The notes: a model not told the origin generated them from the letters alone. DNA of 64,000 bases from Lysobacter soyae (GCF_019551435.1 NZ_CP080544.1:1736001-1800000); one strand, 5' to 3'; positions 1 to 11,708 are shown, numbered from the stretch's first letter. A program made the numbers and translations.

Positions 1-131
1 TTGTTCACCGGCACTTCGGCGGCATACGCGCCGGTCGCTTTGACCGCATCCCCTTCGACACGCTGTGCGTGCGCAGGCCCGAAAGCCAGCATCAATGCCA
101 TGAACCCTGCAGTTAGAAATCCTGCGCGCAT
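1..131 (-). CDS. DUF2066-type exported protein (partial, 5' end only)
   Basis: Only the first 43 codons are in the window; the gene runs off the left edge. The peptide begins MRAGFLTAGFMALMLAFGPA and continues HAQRVEGD, a clear Sec signal peptide with an AHA-Q cleavage site. The mature start (RVEGDAVKATGAYAAEVPV) resembles the N-terminus of DUF2066 proteins, which in xanthomonads lie divergently beside purM. In-frame ATGs also exist at 173 and 191, but the signal peptide fits the start at 131. Family function is unknown. Identification rests on a short stretch and on context. Confidence 0.6.
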   Translation of the reverse strand, partial: MRAGFLTAGFMALMLAFGPAHAQRVEGDAVKATGAYAAEVPVN

Positions 132-257
132 GCCCGTTCCCACGTCCTTTGCCGAAAGAATATGTTGCCGCATCCCAGATGAGCCGTCCATCACACCGCC
201 TGCGCCGGCCTCGTGATTGTTAAACTTGTCGGCTCAAACCAGTACGCCGGACGCCCC

Positions 258-1310
258 GTGAGCCAACCGATTGATGACGCCCAAACCCCGATGACCTACC
301 GCGATGCCGGCGTGGATATCCATGCGGGCAATGCCTTGGTCGAACGGATCAAGCCGCTGGTCAAGCGCACCACCCGTCCGGAAGTGATGGGCGGCCTGGG
401 TGGCTTCGGCGCCCTGTTCAATTTGTCCGGCAAGTACCGCGAACCCGTGTTGGTCTCCGGCACCGACGGCGTCGGCACCAAATTGAAGTTGGCACAGCAG
501 TTCAACCGCCACGACACCATCGGCATCGATTTGGTGGCGATGTGCGTGAACGATGTTTTGGTGCAAGGCGCGGAGCCCCTGTTCTTCTTGGATTATTTCG
601 CCACAGGCAAACTCGACGTGGATACCGCCGCCAATGTGATTGCCGGCATCGCCAACGGCTGCGAACAATCCGGCTGCGCCCTGATCGGCGGCGAAACCGC
701 TGAGATGCCCGACATGTACGCGCCTGGCGAATACGACCTCGCCGGCTTCTGCGTCGCGGCGGTCGAGAAGGACGAGATCATTGATGGCAGCAAAGTCCGC
801 GAAGGCGATGTGCTCATCGGTATCGCTTCCAGCGGCCCGCATTCGAACGGCTATTCCCTGATCCGCAAGATTCTTGAGCGCAGCGGTGCGCCGCACGACA
901 CCGACATCGGCGGCGTGCCGTTGATCGACGCGTTGATGGCGCCGACGCAGTTGTACGTGAAGCCGGTGCTGAAACTGCTCAAATCGCATGAGATTTCGGC
1001 CATGGCGCATATCACCGGCGGCGGCCTGACCGAAAACATCATCCGTGTGATTCCCGATGGTCTCGGCTTGGACATCGACGCGCGTAGCTGGGAAATGCCG
1101 CCGGTCTTCCAGTGGCTGCAGCGCGAAGGCAATGTGGCACTGCCGGAAATGTGGCTGACTTTCAATTGCGGCATCGGTTTTGTCTTGATCGCGCCGCTCG
1201 CCAGTGTCGCGGCAATTGAAGCGGAACTCGATACGCAATCACTGCGCCATTGGCGCATCGGTCAAGTCGTCAAGACATCCGACACGGCATCTCGCGTCCA
1301 CATCGGCTGA
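258..1310 (+). CDS. purM: Phosphoribosylformylglycinamidine cyclo-ligase (AIR synthetase)
   Basis: PurM closes the imidazole ring in purine synthesis, turning FGAM into AIR with ATP in the cytoplasm. The protein (350 aa from this start) carries the family hallmarks: GFGALFNL, the glycine-rich [14 protein letters not shown] segment, [20 protein letters not shown] and the [13 protein letters not shown] motif, with [11 protein letters not shown] in the C-terminal half. The start is uncertain. GTG at 258 gives an N-terminal leader before [10 protein letters not shown], comparable to other xanthomonad PurM proteins as I remember them; ATG at 291 is the alternative, and neither has a strong ribosome-binding site. 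purN follows 6 bp downstream, so the two successive purine genes form an operon. The upstream gap holds a divergent promoter region shared with the DUF2066-type gene. Confidence 0.95.
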   Translation: MSQPIDDAQTPMTYRDAGVDIHAGNALVERIKPLVKRTTRPEVMGGLGGFGALFNLSGKYREPVLVSGTDGVGTKLKLAQQFNRHDTIGIDLVAMCVNDVLVQGAEPLFFLDYFATGKLDVDTAANVIAGIANGCEQSGCALIGGETAEMPDMYAPGEYDLAGFCVAAVEKDEIIDGSKVREGDVLIGIASSGPHSNGYSLIRKILERSGAPHDTDIGGVPLIDALMAPTQLYVKPVLKLLKSHEISAMAHITGGGLTENIIRVIPDGLGLDIDARSWEMPPVFQWLQREGNVALPEMWLTFNCGIGFVLIAPLASVAAIEAELDTQSLRHWRIGQVVKTSDTASRVHIG

Positions 1311-1316
1311 ACTGAC

Positions 1317-1958
1317 ATGGGCCTGCGCATCGCCGTGCTCTGCTCCGGGCGCGGCACCAATTTGCAAGCCGTTCTGGATGCGATTGCGCAGAAAACCTTG
1401 AACGCCGAGATCGTCGGCGTGTTTTCAGACAAGCCGGCGGCGCAAGCCTTGAAGCGCGTGCCTGAAACCTTGCGCTGGTCACAGCCTGTGCGCGCTTTCG
1501 AGACGCGTGAGGCTTACGAACACGCGCTCACCGAGGCCGTCGCGGCGGTGCGACCCGACCTGGTGTTGTGCGCCGGCTATATGCGCATCTTGTCTTCGCA
1601 TTTCATAACGGCGCAGCGCGGACGCATCATCAATGTCCACCCGTCCTTGCTGCCGAAATTTCCCGGACTCGATACCCATCAGCGGGCGCTGGATGCCGGC
1701 GAAACCGAACATGGCGCGACCGTGCACCAAGTCATTCCGGAATTGGACGCGGGGCCGGTGCTCGGACACAGCCGTTTGAAGATCCGCCCGAATGAGAACG
1801 CCACCGAATTGGCGGCTCGCGTATTGGATTGCGAGCACGTCTTGCTGATCCGTGTATTGGAACAGCTTTGCAGCGGCACTCTGAAACTGAACGAAAACGG
1901 CGCAATTTCGGACGGTCATCAAGAATTTAGGCCCCTTCAGATAGAGTGCGGCGGATGA
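1317..1958 (+). CDS. purN: Phosphoribosylglycinamide formyltransferase (GART)
   Basis: PurN moves a formyl group from 10-formyltetrahydrofolate to GAR in purine synthesis. The 213-aa protein has the N-terminal phosphate loop CSGRGTNLQAVLD and the catalytic Asn-His-Asp set: Asn and His in INVHPSLLPKFPG and Asp in HQVIPELDAGPVL. Length is normal for the family. Its TGA overlaps the ATG of the next gene (ATGA at 1955-1958), so translation of the DUF3108 protein is likely coupled to PurN. Confidence 0.95.
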   Translation: MGLRIAVLCSGRGTNLQAVLDAIAQKTLNAEIVGVFSDKPAAQALKRVPETLRWSQPVRAFETREAYEHALTEAVAAVRPDLVLCAGYMRILSSHFITAQRGRIINVHPSLLPKFPGLDTHQRALDAGETEHGATVHQVIPELDAGPVLGHSRLKIRPNENATELAARVLDCEHVLLIRVLEQLCSGTLKLNENGAISDGHQEFRPLQIECGG

Positions 1959-2803
1959 AACCTCTCCCTGCCCGCTCAATGGTCGCCATTGCCGCGCTTT
2001 GCGCCGGCACAGGTTTGGCCTACGCGCAGCAACAGGCCGCACCGAAGGATGCCGTACCGGTTTCTTCGGCTCCGACCACGCAAACCACGCCAGCCAATCC
2101 GGTGGTGCTGGAACCGGAGAAGCAAATCCTGGTGACCGGGCAACCGCGCGCACTGCAGGGCTTTCAATCGAACTATCAGGTCTATCGCAAAGGCAGTTTG
2201 GCCGGCACCGCAATGATGCAAGTGGTGCGTCTCGGGCCGAATCGATGGCGCGTGGATCTCGGCATTCGCGGCACCAAGGGCTTGGCCGGTTTCGCGGCGC
2301 TGAATTCACAACAAAGCACAGTGTTCGACCAAGTCGGCACGCGCTATGTTCCGGTGTCGCAAAGCACCGTGCTGAAGACGGTGCTGAGCTCGGACAAGAT
2401 TGTCGGTACCTACAACTGGCAAACGCAACAAGCGCGCTGGACCGGCGACATCAAGAAGTCGCGCCAACTGCCGGTGGCACTGCAGCCCGGTGACATGAAC
2501 TTGCTGCTGGTGAATTTGGCCGTGGTGCGAGATGCCCGTCCGGGTCAGGCCTTGAACTATCGACTGGTGGATCGTGGCCGCGCCAAGCCAATCCATTTCC
2601 TCGCCGCCGCGGCGCAGGAAACGCTGAAGGTGGGCGAAGATGGTTTCCAAGCGCTGCCTGTACGTCGCACCGGTGTGTCGGCAGACGAAAGCCTGACCGT
2701 TTGGGTATCGGAAGGCGTGCCAACGCCGATCCGGATGTTATTGGTTCAAGACGATGTCGGTGAACTGGATCTCCAGCTCGCCTCTTACAAGGTGATTCAA
2801 TGA
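1955..2803 (+). CDS. DUF3108 domain protein, exported
   Basis: A 282-aa protein starting with a signal peptide (MKPLPARSMVAIAALCAGTG, then LAYAQ), so it acts outside the cytoplasm. A low-complexity Gln/Thr/Pro linker follows, then a DUF3108 domain with QGFQSNYQVYRKGSLAGTA, the core GTYNWQTQQARWTGDIKKSR, and a closing stretch (SLTVWVSEGVPTPIRMLLVQ). DUF3108 proteins are predicted periplasmic beta-rich proteins without an established function. ATG at 1955 is preferred over GTG at 1946 because of the ATGA overlap with purN and the better signal peptide. It is a paralogue of the next gene, with which it also shares an ATGA overlap. Confidence 0.8.
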   Translation: MKPLPARSMVAIAALCAGTGLAYAQQQAAPKDAVPVSSAPTTQTTPANPVVLEPEKQILVTGQPRALQGFQSNYQVYRKGSLAGTAMMQVVRLGPNRWRVDLGIRGTKGLAGFAALNSQQSTVFDQVGTRYVPVSQSTVLKTVLSSDKIVGTYNWQTQQARWTGDIKKSRQLPVALQPGDMNLLLVNLAVVRDARPGQALNYRLVDRGRAKPIHFLAAAAQETLKVGEDGFQALPVRRTGVSADESLTVWVSEGVPTPIRMLLVQDDVGELDLQLASYKVIQ

Positions 2804-3486
2804 AAATTCGTTCCGTTTCCTCGTTTGCCGCTGTGAGCTTGGCCGCGGCGCTGTTCGTGACTGGCACGGCGCAAGCCGAAGGTCTGCAACCGTTCAACGC
2901 CACCTACAAAGCCACGTATATGGGGATGTCCGGCACCGGCAAGATGTCGCTGTCGCAATCCGGGTCGCGCTACAAAGCAGTGTTGAGTGTCGACGCCATG
3001 CTCGGTTCGGCCGCGTATTCGAGCGTCTTCGACGCCAGCGGCGCGCAGTGGAAGATGGTGTCGAGCGCGGATAACCGTAAATTCGTCGGCAAGAAATTGA
3101 ACCGTTCGGGCACCTTTGATTGGGGCAAGGGCGAGGCGCGTTGGAGCGGCGATGTGAAAGCTGACCGCCAAGGTCCGATCAAACTTCAAGCCGGCGACGT
3201 GGATCCGTTGGCACTCGACCTTGCGTTGGTACGTGACGTAAAAGCCGGCAAGCCGCTGCGCTACCGCATGCTGGAAAACGGGAAAGCCAAAACCATGAAC
3301 TTCACGGTGGCTGGCAAAGAGAACGTGACCGTGGGCGGCAAGACCGTATCTGCGACCAAAGTCGTTCGTAACGACAAGGGTGACGAGCTCGCCGTGTGGG
3401 TCGCCGACGGCTACCCGGTGCCGGTGCGCTTGCGCCAGACTGACGACGGCGCAGTGACGGACTTGAAACTGCAATCCGTCAATTGA
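2800..3486 (+). CDS. DUF3108 domain protein, exported (paralogue of upstream gene)
   Basis: A 228-aa exported protein with a signal peptide ending TAQAEG. The DUF3108 domain fills the rest: LQPFNATYKATYMGMSGTGK, GTFDWGKGEARWSGDVKADR, LALDLALVRDVKAGKPLRYR and ELAVWVADGYPVPVRLRQTD. The middle aligns block by block with the upstream protein (GTYNWQTQQARWTGD against GTFDWGKGEARWSGD), so the pair arose by duplication. It begins inside the stop codon of its neighbour (ATGA at 2800-2803), making this the last gene of a purM-purN-DUF3108-DUF3108 operon. No biochemical role is known. Confidence 0.8.
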   Translation: MKIRSVSSFAAVSLAAALFVTGTAQAEGLQPFNATYKATYMGMSGTGKMSLSQSGSRYKAVLSVDAMLGSAAYSSVFDASGAQWKMVSSADNRKFVGKKLNRSGTFDWGKGEARWSGDVKADRQGPIKLQAGDVDPLALDLALVRDVKAGKPLRYRMLENGKAKTMNFTVAGKENVTVGGKTVSATKVVRNDKGDELAVWVADGYPVPVRLRQTDDGAVTDLKLQSVN

Positions 3487-3506
3487 TGGCCACGGTTGCC
3501 GCTCGG

Positions 3507-6109
<2,603 letters not shown>

Positions 6110-6352
6110 TCAGCGACCAGCGGCCGCGGCTTCTTCCTGCGTCAAAGTCTTGAGTGCCAGCGCGTGGATTTCGCCGCCCATCTTGTCCCCCAAGGTGGCG
6201 TAGACCAGACGATGACGTGCCAATGGCAACTTGCCCTTGAAATCATCGCTGATGACCTGGGCTTCGAAATGCACGCCGTCATCACCCTGCACCGCCACGC
6301 GTGCGCCGGGCATTCCGGCTTCGATCATGCTGCGGATGGTGTCTGGATTCAT
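6110..6352 (-). CDS. ibaG: BolA/IbaG family iron-sulfur metabolism regulator
   Basis: An 80-aa BolA-like protein with the class motif HFEAQVISDDFKGKLPLARHRLVYATL and the closing GGEIHALALKTLT. BolA proteins work with monothiol glutaredoxins in iron-sulfur handling and affect cell shape; IbaG is the short form encoded next to murA in enterobacteria. The His in the ARHRLVY segment is the usual cluster-ligand position. It sits 24 bp upstream of murA on the same strand and faces kdsD across a 43-bp divergent gap. The symbol is by synteny; the BolA family call is firm. Confidence 0.88.
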   Translation of the reverse strand: MNPDTIRSMIEAGMPGARVAVQGDDGVHFEAQVISDDFKGKLPLARHRLVYATLGDKMGGEIHALALKTLTQEEAAAAGR

Positions 6353-6395
6353 GGGCTTCTCTCGCGCGGTTTAAACTAGCCCTACAGCGTAACGG

Positions 6396-7400
6396 ATGAC
6401 CGTTGAAATGTCCGAGAAAGGATTGCCGGATCCCATGGATTTCGCCGCCAGTGGGCGCCGGGTGTTTGACATCGAAGCCGACGCGTTACGCGTGGTCGGC
6501 GGCCGGATTGACGGTGCTTTCAGCGCCGCCTGCCAGGCCTTGATGACCACTACCGGCCGGGTAGTTTGCGTCGGCATGGGCAAGTCGGGGCACGTGGCAC
6601 GCAAAATCGCAGCCACGCTCGCTTCCACCGGCACGCCGGCATTTTTCGTCCATCCGGGTGAAGCCGGGCATGGCGACCTCGGCATGATTACCGATGCCGA
6701 CACTGTGTTGATGCTGTCGAACTCGGGCGAAACCGACGAATTGCTGATGCTCTTGCCGGTCCTCGCCCGTCAAGGCAACACCGTGGTGTCGATGACGGGG
6801 AAACCGGAATCACGCCTGGCGCGCGCTTCTGCCGTGCATCTGGATGTCAGTGTTCCGGCCGAAGCCTGTCCGCTGGATCTCGCCCCGACCAGCAGCACCA
6901 CCGCCGCCTTGGCGATGGGCGACGCCCTGGCCGTGGCCTTGCTGGAAGCTCGCGGATTCACCTCCGACGATTTCGCCCGCTCCCACCCGGCGGGCAGCCT
7001 GGGTCGGCGCCTGTTATTGCACATCCACAACGTGATGCATGTCGGCGACGAGATTCCGCGCGTGGGCCAACATGCAAGCCTCGGGGATGCGCTCGTGGAA
7101 ATGAGCCGCAAACGCTTGGGCATGACCGCCATCACCCGCGAAGACGGACACCTGCTGGGACTGTTCACCGACGGCGACCTTCGCCGCACGCTCAATACGC
7201 CCGGGCTGGATGTCCACACCACCCCGATCGAATCGGTGATGACGCGCACGCCGCGCACGATCGGCCCCGATCAATTGGCCGTGGAAGCGGCGAAATTGAT
7301 GGAAACGCATCAAATCAACGCCTTGCTGGTGGTGGATGACAACGCCAAATTGGTCGGCGCGCTGAATATTCACGACCTGTTGCGGGCCCGCGTGGTCTGA
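6396..7400 (+). CDS. kdsD: Arabinose-5-phosphate isomerase
   Basis: Converts ribulose-5-phosphate to arabinose-5-phosphate, the entry to Kdo synthesis for LPS. The 334-aa protein has an SIS domain (GMGKSGHVARKIAATLASTG, LSNSGETDELL, the STTAALAMGDALA helix, HPAGSLGRRLL) followed by two CBS domains from about residue 205 (RLGMTAITREDGHLLGLFTD and MTRTPRTIGPDQLAVEAAKL). That is the standard KdsD/KpsF layout. It opens the kdsD-kdsC-lptC-lptA-lptB-rpoN run. A second in-frame ATG at 6408 is a possible start. Confidence 0.95.
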   Translation: MTVEMSEKGLPDPMDFAASGRRVFDIEADALRVVGGRIDGAFSAACQALMTTTGRVVCVGMGKSGHVARKIAATLASTGTPAFFVHPGEAGHGDLGMITDADTVLMLSNSGETDELLMLLPVLARQGNTVVSMTGKPESRLARASAVHLDVSVPAEACPLDLAPTSSTTAALAMGDALAVALLEARGFTSDDFARSHPAGSLGRRLLLHIHNVMHVGDEIPRVGQHASLGDALVEMSRKRLGMTAITREDGHLLGLFTDGDLRRTLNTPGLDVHTTPIESVMTRTPRTIGPDQLAVEAAKLMETHQINALLVVDDNAKLVGALNIHDLLRARVV

Positions 7401-7406
7401 TTGCCT

Positions 7407-7952
7407 ATGCCTTCCATCCCCCATTCACCCGATCTGCAATCGCGCGCCGAAGCTGTGCGCTTGGTGGCCTTCGACATCGATGGCACCCTGACCGACGGAC
7501 GCTTGGTGTTCGACTCGGAAGGTCGTGAACTCAAGGCCTTTCACTCGCAAGATGGCATGGGCATTGCCCTGCTGGTGCGCCACGGTTTCGAAGTTGCCTT
7601 TGTGACTGCCCGGGAAAGCCGGATCGTTGAAGCGCGCGGGCGCGAACTCAAGGTGCAGCACGTCTTTACCGGCGAAAAAAACAAGGCTGGTTGCATTCGC
7701 GCCTTGGCCGCCTCTTTGGGCCTCACACTCGAGCAAGTCGCCTTCATGGGCGACGATCTGCCTGACTTGGAAGTCATGCGTTTGGTCGGCTTGGCGGCGA
7801 TTCCTGCCGATGCGCACGCCTGCGTGAAACCGATTGCGCACTTCGCTGCGCAAAAAGCCGGGGGCCGCGGCGGTGCACGCGAACTGTGTGATGTGTTGCT
7901 TGCCGCACACGGGTTCGCGGATGCCATTTACAACGCGGGTGACGCGCAATGA
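7407..7952 (+). CDS. kdsC: 3-deoxy-D-manno-octulosonate 8-phosphate phosphatase
   Basis: KdsC removes phosphate from Kdo-8-phosphate. The 181-aa protein is a C0-type HAD phosphatase with little or no cap: motif I FDIDGTLTDG (nucleophile Asp23, general acid Asp25), then SQDGMGIALL, TARES, the Lys in FTGEKNKAGC, and motif IV GDDLPDLEVM. Enzymes of this group act as tetramers. ATG at 7407 is preferred to the TTG at 7401, which directly abuts the kdsD stop. Its stop overlaps lptC (ATGA at 7949-7952). Confidence 0.95.
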   Translation: MPSIPHSPDLQSRAEAVRLVAFDIDGTLTDGRLVFDSEGRELKAFHSQDGMGIALLVRHGFEVAFVTARESRIVEARGRELKVQHVFTGEKNKAGCIRALAASLGLTLEQVAFMGDDLPDLEVMRLVGLAAIPADAHACVKPIAHFAAQKAGGRGGARELCDVLLAAHGFADAIYNAGDAQ

Positions 7953-8509
7953 ACTGGCGCACTGCAATCACGCTGGCGTTGGTGGTGGGTGCCCTGTTGT
8001 CGGGCATCGCCGTTTGGCGCGCGCAAGAACGCTTGAAATCGGTAGCGCCGGATGCGGCCGCGCCCGACTATGTCCTGCACGACTTCAGCATCGTCGCGCT
8101 TAACGCCACAGGGCAACGCGCTTTCACGTTGAAAGCGCCGCTGTTGGAGCGCAACCCGAACGACCACAGCATGACCCTGCAAACCCCGACCTTCACCTTC
8201 CCCGACAAACAAAACCGGCTCTGGGAAGCAACGTCCAAGACCGCTTGGGTGTCTGACAAGGCCGAAGAAGTGCGCTTGCGCGGCGATGTCCTTATGCGGT
8301 CGCCGACCGGCCAAAGCCAAGCCGAACTGCGCAGCGACAAAATGAATGTTTTCCCGCAGCAAAACCGCGCCGTGAGTGACGACTTGGTCACCGTATCGCA
8401 GCCCGGCGTTATACTTCGCGGTCGTGGTTTCGAAGCCCAAATGGACCAGGACCGCGTCAATCTGAAATCGGAAGTCCGAGCCCAATATGATCCCAATGTC
8501 TCCCGCTAA
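7949..8509 (+). CDS. lptC: LPS export ABC transporter periplasmic protein LptC
   Basis: A 186-aa protein with a single N-terminal membrane helix (AITLALVVGALLSGIAVW) and a periplasmic beta-jellyroll, as in LptC, which passes LPS from LptBFG to LptA. The typical early segment YVLHDFSIVALNATGQRAFT and the later VRLRGDVLMRSPTG are present. It overlaps kdsC by 4 bp and lptA by 23 bp, the conserved kdsC-lptC-lptA-lptB order. Sequence conservation in LptC is low, so position in the operon carries weight here. Confidence 0.92.
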   Translation: MNWRTAITLALVVGALLSGIAVWRAQERLKSVAPDAAAPDYVLHDFSIVALNATGQRAFTLKAPLLERNPNDHSMTLQTPTFTFPDKQNRLWEATSKTAWVSDKAEEVRLRGDVLMRSPTGQSQAELRSDKMNVFPQQNRAVSDDLVTVSQPGVILRGRGFEAQMDQDRVNLKSEVRAQYDPNVSR

Positions 8510-8981
8510 GCGCCTGATCGGCGCAGTCGCAGTGGCCGTCCTCTTCGTCGGCGGTGCCCATGCGCGTTCCAGCGATCGCAAGGCGCCGATGAATATCGAG
8601 GCTTCCACCCAACAGTGCATTCTCGGCGCATCGATGACCTGTACCCTGACCGGCAATGTGATCATCACCCAAGGCACCCTGAAGGTGAACGCCGCACGCG
8701 CGGTGATCACCCAAGCCAATGGTCGTCCGCAACGCGGCCAATTGAGCGGCGGCGTCACGGTCAGCCAGGAACTCGACGACGGCACCCCGATGAGCAGCAA
8801 ATCGGCCAACGCCGACTACGACTTCGTCAATGAAGTGATCACCTTGTCGGGCAACGTCACGGTCACCCAGCCGCGCGGTTCGATGTCGGGTTCGCGCATC
8901 GTGTACAACACCAAGTCCGGCCACGTGAACAGCGGGGGCGATGGCACCCGGGTCAAGATGGTCATCATGCCCAAGGGTTGA
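8487..8981 (+). CDS. lptA: LPS transport periplasmic bridge protein LptA
   Basis: A 164-aa exported protein of the OstA/LptA family that polymerises to carry LPS across the periplasm. It has a signal peptide (RLIGAVAVAVLFVGGAHA) and beta-jellyroll repeats visible as TLTGNVIITQGTLKVNAARA and ITLSGNVTVTQPRGSMSGSR. The start lies inside lptC; ATG at 8487 is used, with ATG at 8496 also possible. The gap to lptB is 3 bp. Confidence 0.93.
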   Translation: MIPMSPAKRLIGAVAVAVLFVGGAHARSSDRKAPMNIEASTQQCILGASMTCTLTGNVIITQGTLKVNAARAVITQANGRPQRGQLSGGVTVSQELDDGTPMSSKSANADYDFVNEVITLSGNVTVTQPRGSMSGSRIVYNTKSGHVNSGGDGTRVKMVIMPKG

Positions 8982-8984
8982 CCG

Positions 8985-9704
8985 ATGCTGATTGCTGAAG
9001 GACTGCGCAAGAAATACAAATCCCGCGAGGTTGTCAAAGACTTCGGCTTGAGCTTGAATCCCGGTGAAGTCGTCGGGCTGCTCGGTCCCAACGGCGCCGG
9101 CAAAACCACCTGTTTTTACATGATTGTCGGCCTGGTCCAAGCGGATGCGGGTCGCATCGTTTTGGACGGTCAGGACATCACGTCGAAGGCCATGTACACG
9201 CGCGCCACGCTCGGTGTCGGCTATTTGCCGCAAGAGCCGTCGGTGTTCCGCCGCCTGTCGGTTCGCGACAACATCAAGCTCGTGCTGGAGTTGCGCAAAG
9301 ATCTCGACAAGAAAGGCCGCGATCGCGAACTCGAATCGCTATTGGAAGAACTGCAAGTCACGCACGTGGCAGATCAACAAGGCGCCAGCCTGTCCGGCGG
9401 TGAACGTCGCCGCGTTGAAATCGCGCGCGCCTTGGCCGCCAAACCGCGGCTGATGTTGCTGGACGAACCCTTCGCCGGTGTGGATCCGATTTCCGTCACC
9501 GAAATCCAGCGTATCGTCCGTCACCTCAAAGATCGCGGCATCGGCGTGCTAATCACCGACCACAACGTGCGCGAAACCTTGGGCATCTGCGAAAGGGCGT
9601 ATATTCTCAACGAGGGGGCCGTCTTGGCGCAGGGTACACCTGACGAATTGCTGGCTGATGCTGATGTTCGCCGTGTCTATCTCGGTGAGGGCTTCAGGCT
9701 TTAG
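8985..9704 (+). CDS. lptB: LPS export ABC transporter ATPase LptB
   Basis: A 239-aa ABC ATPase that powers LPS extraction by LptFG. Walker A is GPNGAGKT (residues 34-41), the signature is [15 protein letters not shown], Walker B is [14 protein letters not shown] (Asp160, Glu161), and the switch His lies in [11 protein letters not shown]. The LptB-specific start [19 protein letters not shown] and the C-terminal [11 protein letters not shown] are present. rpoN follows after a 42-bp gap, the common lptB-rpoN order. Confidence 0.97.
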   Translation: MLIAEGLRKKYKSREVVKDFGLSLNPGEVVGLLGPNGAGKTTCFYMIVGLVQADAGRIVLDGQDITSKAMYTRATLGVGYLPQEPSVFRRLSVRDNIKLVLELRKDLDKKGRDRELESLLEELQVTHVADQQGASLSGGERRRVEIARALAAKPRLMLLDEPFAGVDPISVTEIQRIVRHLKDRGIGVLITDHNVRETLGICERAYILNEGAVLAQGTPDELLADADVRRVYLGEGFRL

Positions 9705-9746
9705 GGCAGTGCCGCGCCAACCGGTCTATCGTGCGCCGGAGGACTC

Positions 9747-11210
9747 TTGAAGCAACAACTGCAAGCGAAACAATCGCAACAACTGGCGTTGACGCCCCAG
9801 TTGCGGCAATCCCTGCATTTGCTGCAAATGTCCGCGCTCGAATTGGATGCGGAAATTACCCGTGTTCTGGAAGAGAACCCGCTGCTCGATTGGCTGGAAG
9901 ATGCTGAAGTCCTGCCTGAAAACGGACACATGCCCGACGCGCCGGATAAGGCAGCCGATGCCGTCGATGCGCCCGCCGAACCACGCGACGAAGCCTTGGA
10001 CTCGATCTCCGACTGGGCGAGCGACAAGGACATCGCTTGGGAACACAGCGGCGGCCAGGGCAACGGCACGGGCGACGATGATGAAGACGACGACAGCACC
10101 CGACGCGGCGAACGCATCGTCGCGCAAGAGACGCTGCACGAACATTTGATCTGGCAATTGCGCATGAGCCAAATGCCGGAACGCGCGCAGGCCATCGGCG
10201 CGGCCATCATTGACGGCATCGACGATGACGGCTATTTGCGCGAATCGATGGATGCCATCCGCGCGGTCTTGGCCCCGCAGTACATGGTGGAAGACGCCGA
10301 GATCGAGCGGATCTTGCGACAGATCCAGATGTTCGATCCGGTGGGCTCGGGCGCACGCAACTTGTCGGAATGTTTGTCGCGGCAGCTCGACTTGCTTGTC
10401 GGCGACCCGGTCTTGATTGCCCATGCGCGCAAACTTTGCGAAGAATGCCTGGAGCGGCTGCCGAAAATCGGCTTGACCGGCATTGCCAAGACGCTGGGCT
10501 GTGACGAAGCCACCGCGCAATCGGTACTCGAGTTGCTGCGATCCCTGGACCCGAAACCGGGCAGCGCCATCACGCCATTGGAGGCCGATACCTATGTGGT
10601 GCCCGACGCCATCATCTGGCGCGACCAAGGCGTCTGGCGAGCCGCCCTCACCGGCCACTCCGTGCCGCGGGTCGGCATCCACCAAGCCTATGTGCGCATG
10701 ATTGCGCAGGCCTCGCGCGAAGACGCCGGCTACTTGCGCGAACACCTGCAGGAAGCGCGTTGGATTTTGCGCGGCATCGAAGCGCGCGGCGAAACCTTGT
10801 TGAACGTGACGCGCTGTTTGGCGCGAGAACAGTCCGCGTTTTTGGAGTTCGGTGAACTCGCATTGCGTCCACTCACCTTGCGTGCCATCGCGCAAAAGTT
10901 GGCGTTGCATGAATCCACCGTATCCCGTGCCATTGCGCGCAAATATGTCCGCACGCCCCGCGGCACGATAGCCATGCGCAGCTTCTTTGCCTCGGGTATT
11001 GATTCCGACGCCGGCGAAACCTCGAGCGCCGCGATCCAAACCATGATTCGCGAACTGATCGAGAAGGAAAACCCGCGCAAACCGCTGTCCGATGCGGCGC
11101 TGACCAAGCAACTGAACGACAACGGGGTCCCGGTCGCCCGTCGTACGGTGGCCAAATATCGCGAGGCGATCGGCTTGCCTGCGTCTTCGGAACGGGTCCG
11201 CTTGGCCTGA
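9747..11210 (+). CDS. rpoN: RNA polymerase sigma-54 factor
   Basis: Sigma-54 directs RNA polymerase to -24/-12 promoters that need enhancer-binding ATPases. The 487-aa protein has the glutamine/leucine-rich region I (QLALTPQLRQSLHLLQMSAL), an acidic region II (GDDDEDDDS), the core-binding and DNA-binding region, an HTH (LALHESTVSRAIARKY), and the RpoN box ending PVARRTVAKYREAIGLP. The start is an unusual TTG at 9747, chosen because the family N-terminus (MKQQLQAKQSQQLALTPQ) begins there and GGAGGA lies just upstream at 9738-9743. The hpf and ptsN genes follow, as in many proteobacteria. Confidence 0.96.
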   Translation: MKQQLQAKQSQQLALTPQLRQSLHLLQMSALELDAEITRVLEENPLLDWLEDAEVLPENGHMPDAPDKAADAVDAPAEPRDEALDSISDWASDKDIAWEHSGGQGNGTGDDDEDDDSTRRGERIVAQETLHEHLIWQLRMSQMPERAQAIGAAIIDGIDDDGYLRESMDAIRAVLAPQYMVEDAEIERILRQIQMFDPVGSGARNLSECLSRQLDLLVGDPVLIAHARKLCEECLERLPKIGLTGIAKTLGCDEATAQSVLELLRSLDPKPGSAITPLEADTYVVPDAIIWRDQGVWRAALTGHSVPRVGIHQAYVRMIAQASREDAGYLREHLQEARWILRGIEARGETLLNVTRCLAREQSAFLEFGELALRPLTLRAIAQKLALHESTVSRAIARKYVRTPRGTIAMRSFFASGIDSDAGETSSAAIQTMIRELIEKENPRKPLSDAALTKQLNDNGVPVARRTVAKYREAIGLPASSERVRLA

Positions 11211-11310
11211 ACGTTAATTTGAAGAAACACTTACGCTTTCTTCATTCACTTTTACAAAGATTTGGCGCATTCTGGAGTTGCAAACGGTCACAACCACAGG
11301 AGGAAAGACA

Positions 11311-11637
11311 ATGCGTATTGATGTCCATGGTCACCAAATCGAAGTTACCGATGCACTCCGCAACTACACCACCGAAAAGATGGAACGCCTTGCGCGGCAC
11401 TTCGACCATCCGTTGGATGTACGTACTCAACTTTCCATTGACAAGCCGAACCACTGCGCCGAAGGTCACGTCACGGTTTCAGGCAAAGTGCTGCACGCCG
11501 ATGCCAGCGCACCCACGATGTATGCCGCCATTGACGGGCTCGTCGACAAGCTCGACCGTATTTTGATGAAACACAAAGAAAAGATGGTGGACCACCACCG
11601 CGGCGACAGCCTGTCGCGAAGCGATACGATCGCCTGA
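11311..11637 (+). CDS. hpf: Ribosome hibernation-promoting factor, short form
   Basis: A 108-aa HPF/RaiA-family protein that binds the 30S decoding site in stationary phase and promotes ribosome dimers. The S30AE fold is recognisable: MRIDVHGHQIEVTDALRNYT, VRTQLSIDKPNHCAEGHVTV, DASAPTMYAAIDGLVDKLDR and the basic tail KHKEKM. It lacks the C-terminal domain of the long form. ATG at 11311 has an excellent AGGAGG site at 11299-11304. The 100-bp gap after rpoN is AT-richer than its surroundings and could hold its own promoter. Confidence 0.95.
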   Translation: MRIDVHGHQIEVTDALRNYTTEKMERLARHFDHPLDVRTQLSIDKPNHCAEGHVTVSGKVLHADASAPTMYAAIDGLVDKLDRILMKHKEKMVDHHRGDSLSRSDTIA

Positions 11638-11708
11638 TCTTTCGACCCGGCACGGGTCAACTTGCTATCCTTCAAGGCTCGACACCATGCGAGCCTTGGA
11701 GAGCGTGC

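Noticed and set aside
1-216. A 71-codon plus-strand frame at the left edge
   Set aside because: The opposite strand encodes a convincing signal peptide and a DUF2066-like start.
11219-11310. Possible sigma-54 promoter before hpf (TGGCGC with TTGCA)
   Set aside because: The spacing between the GG and GC elements is 16 bases and not the required 12.
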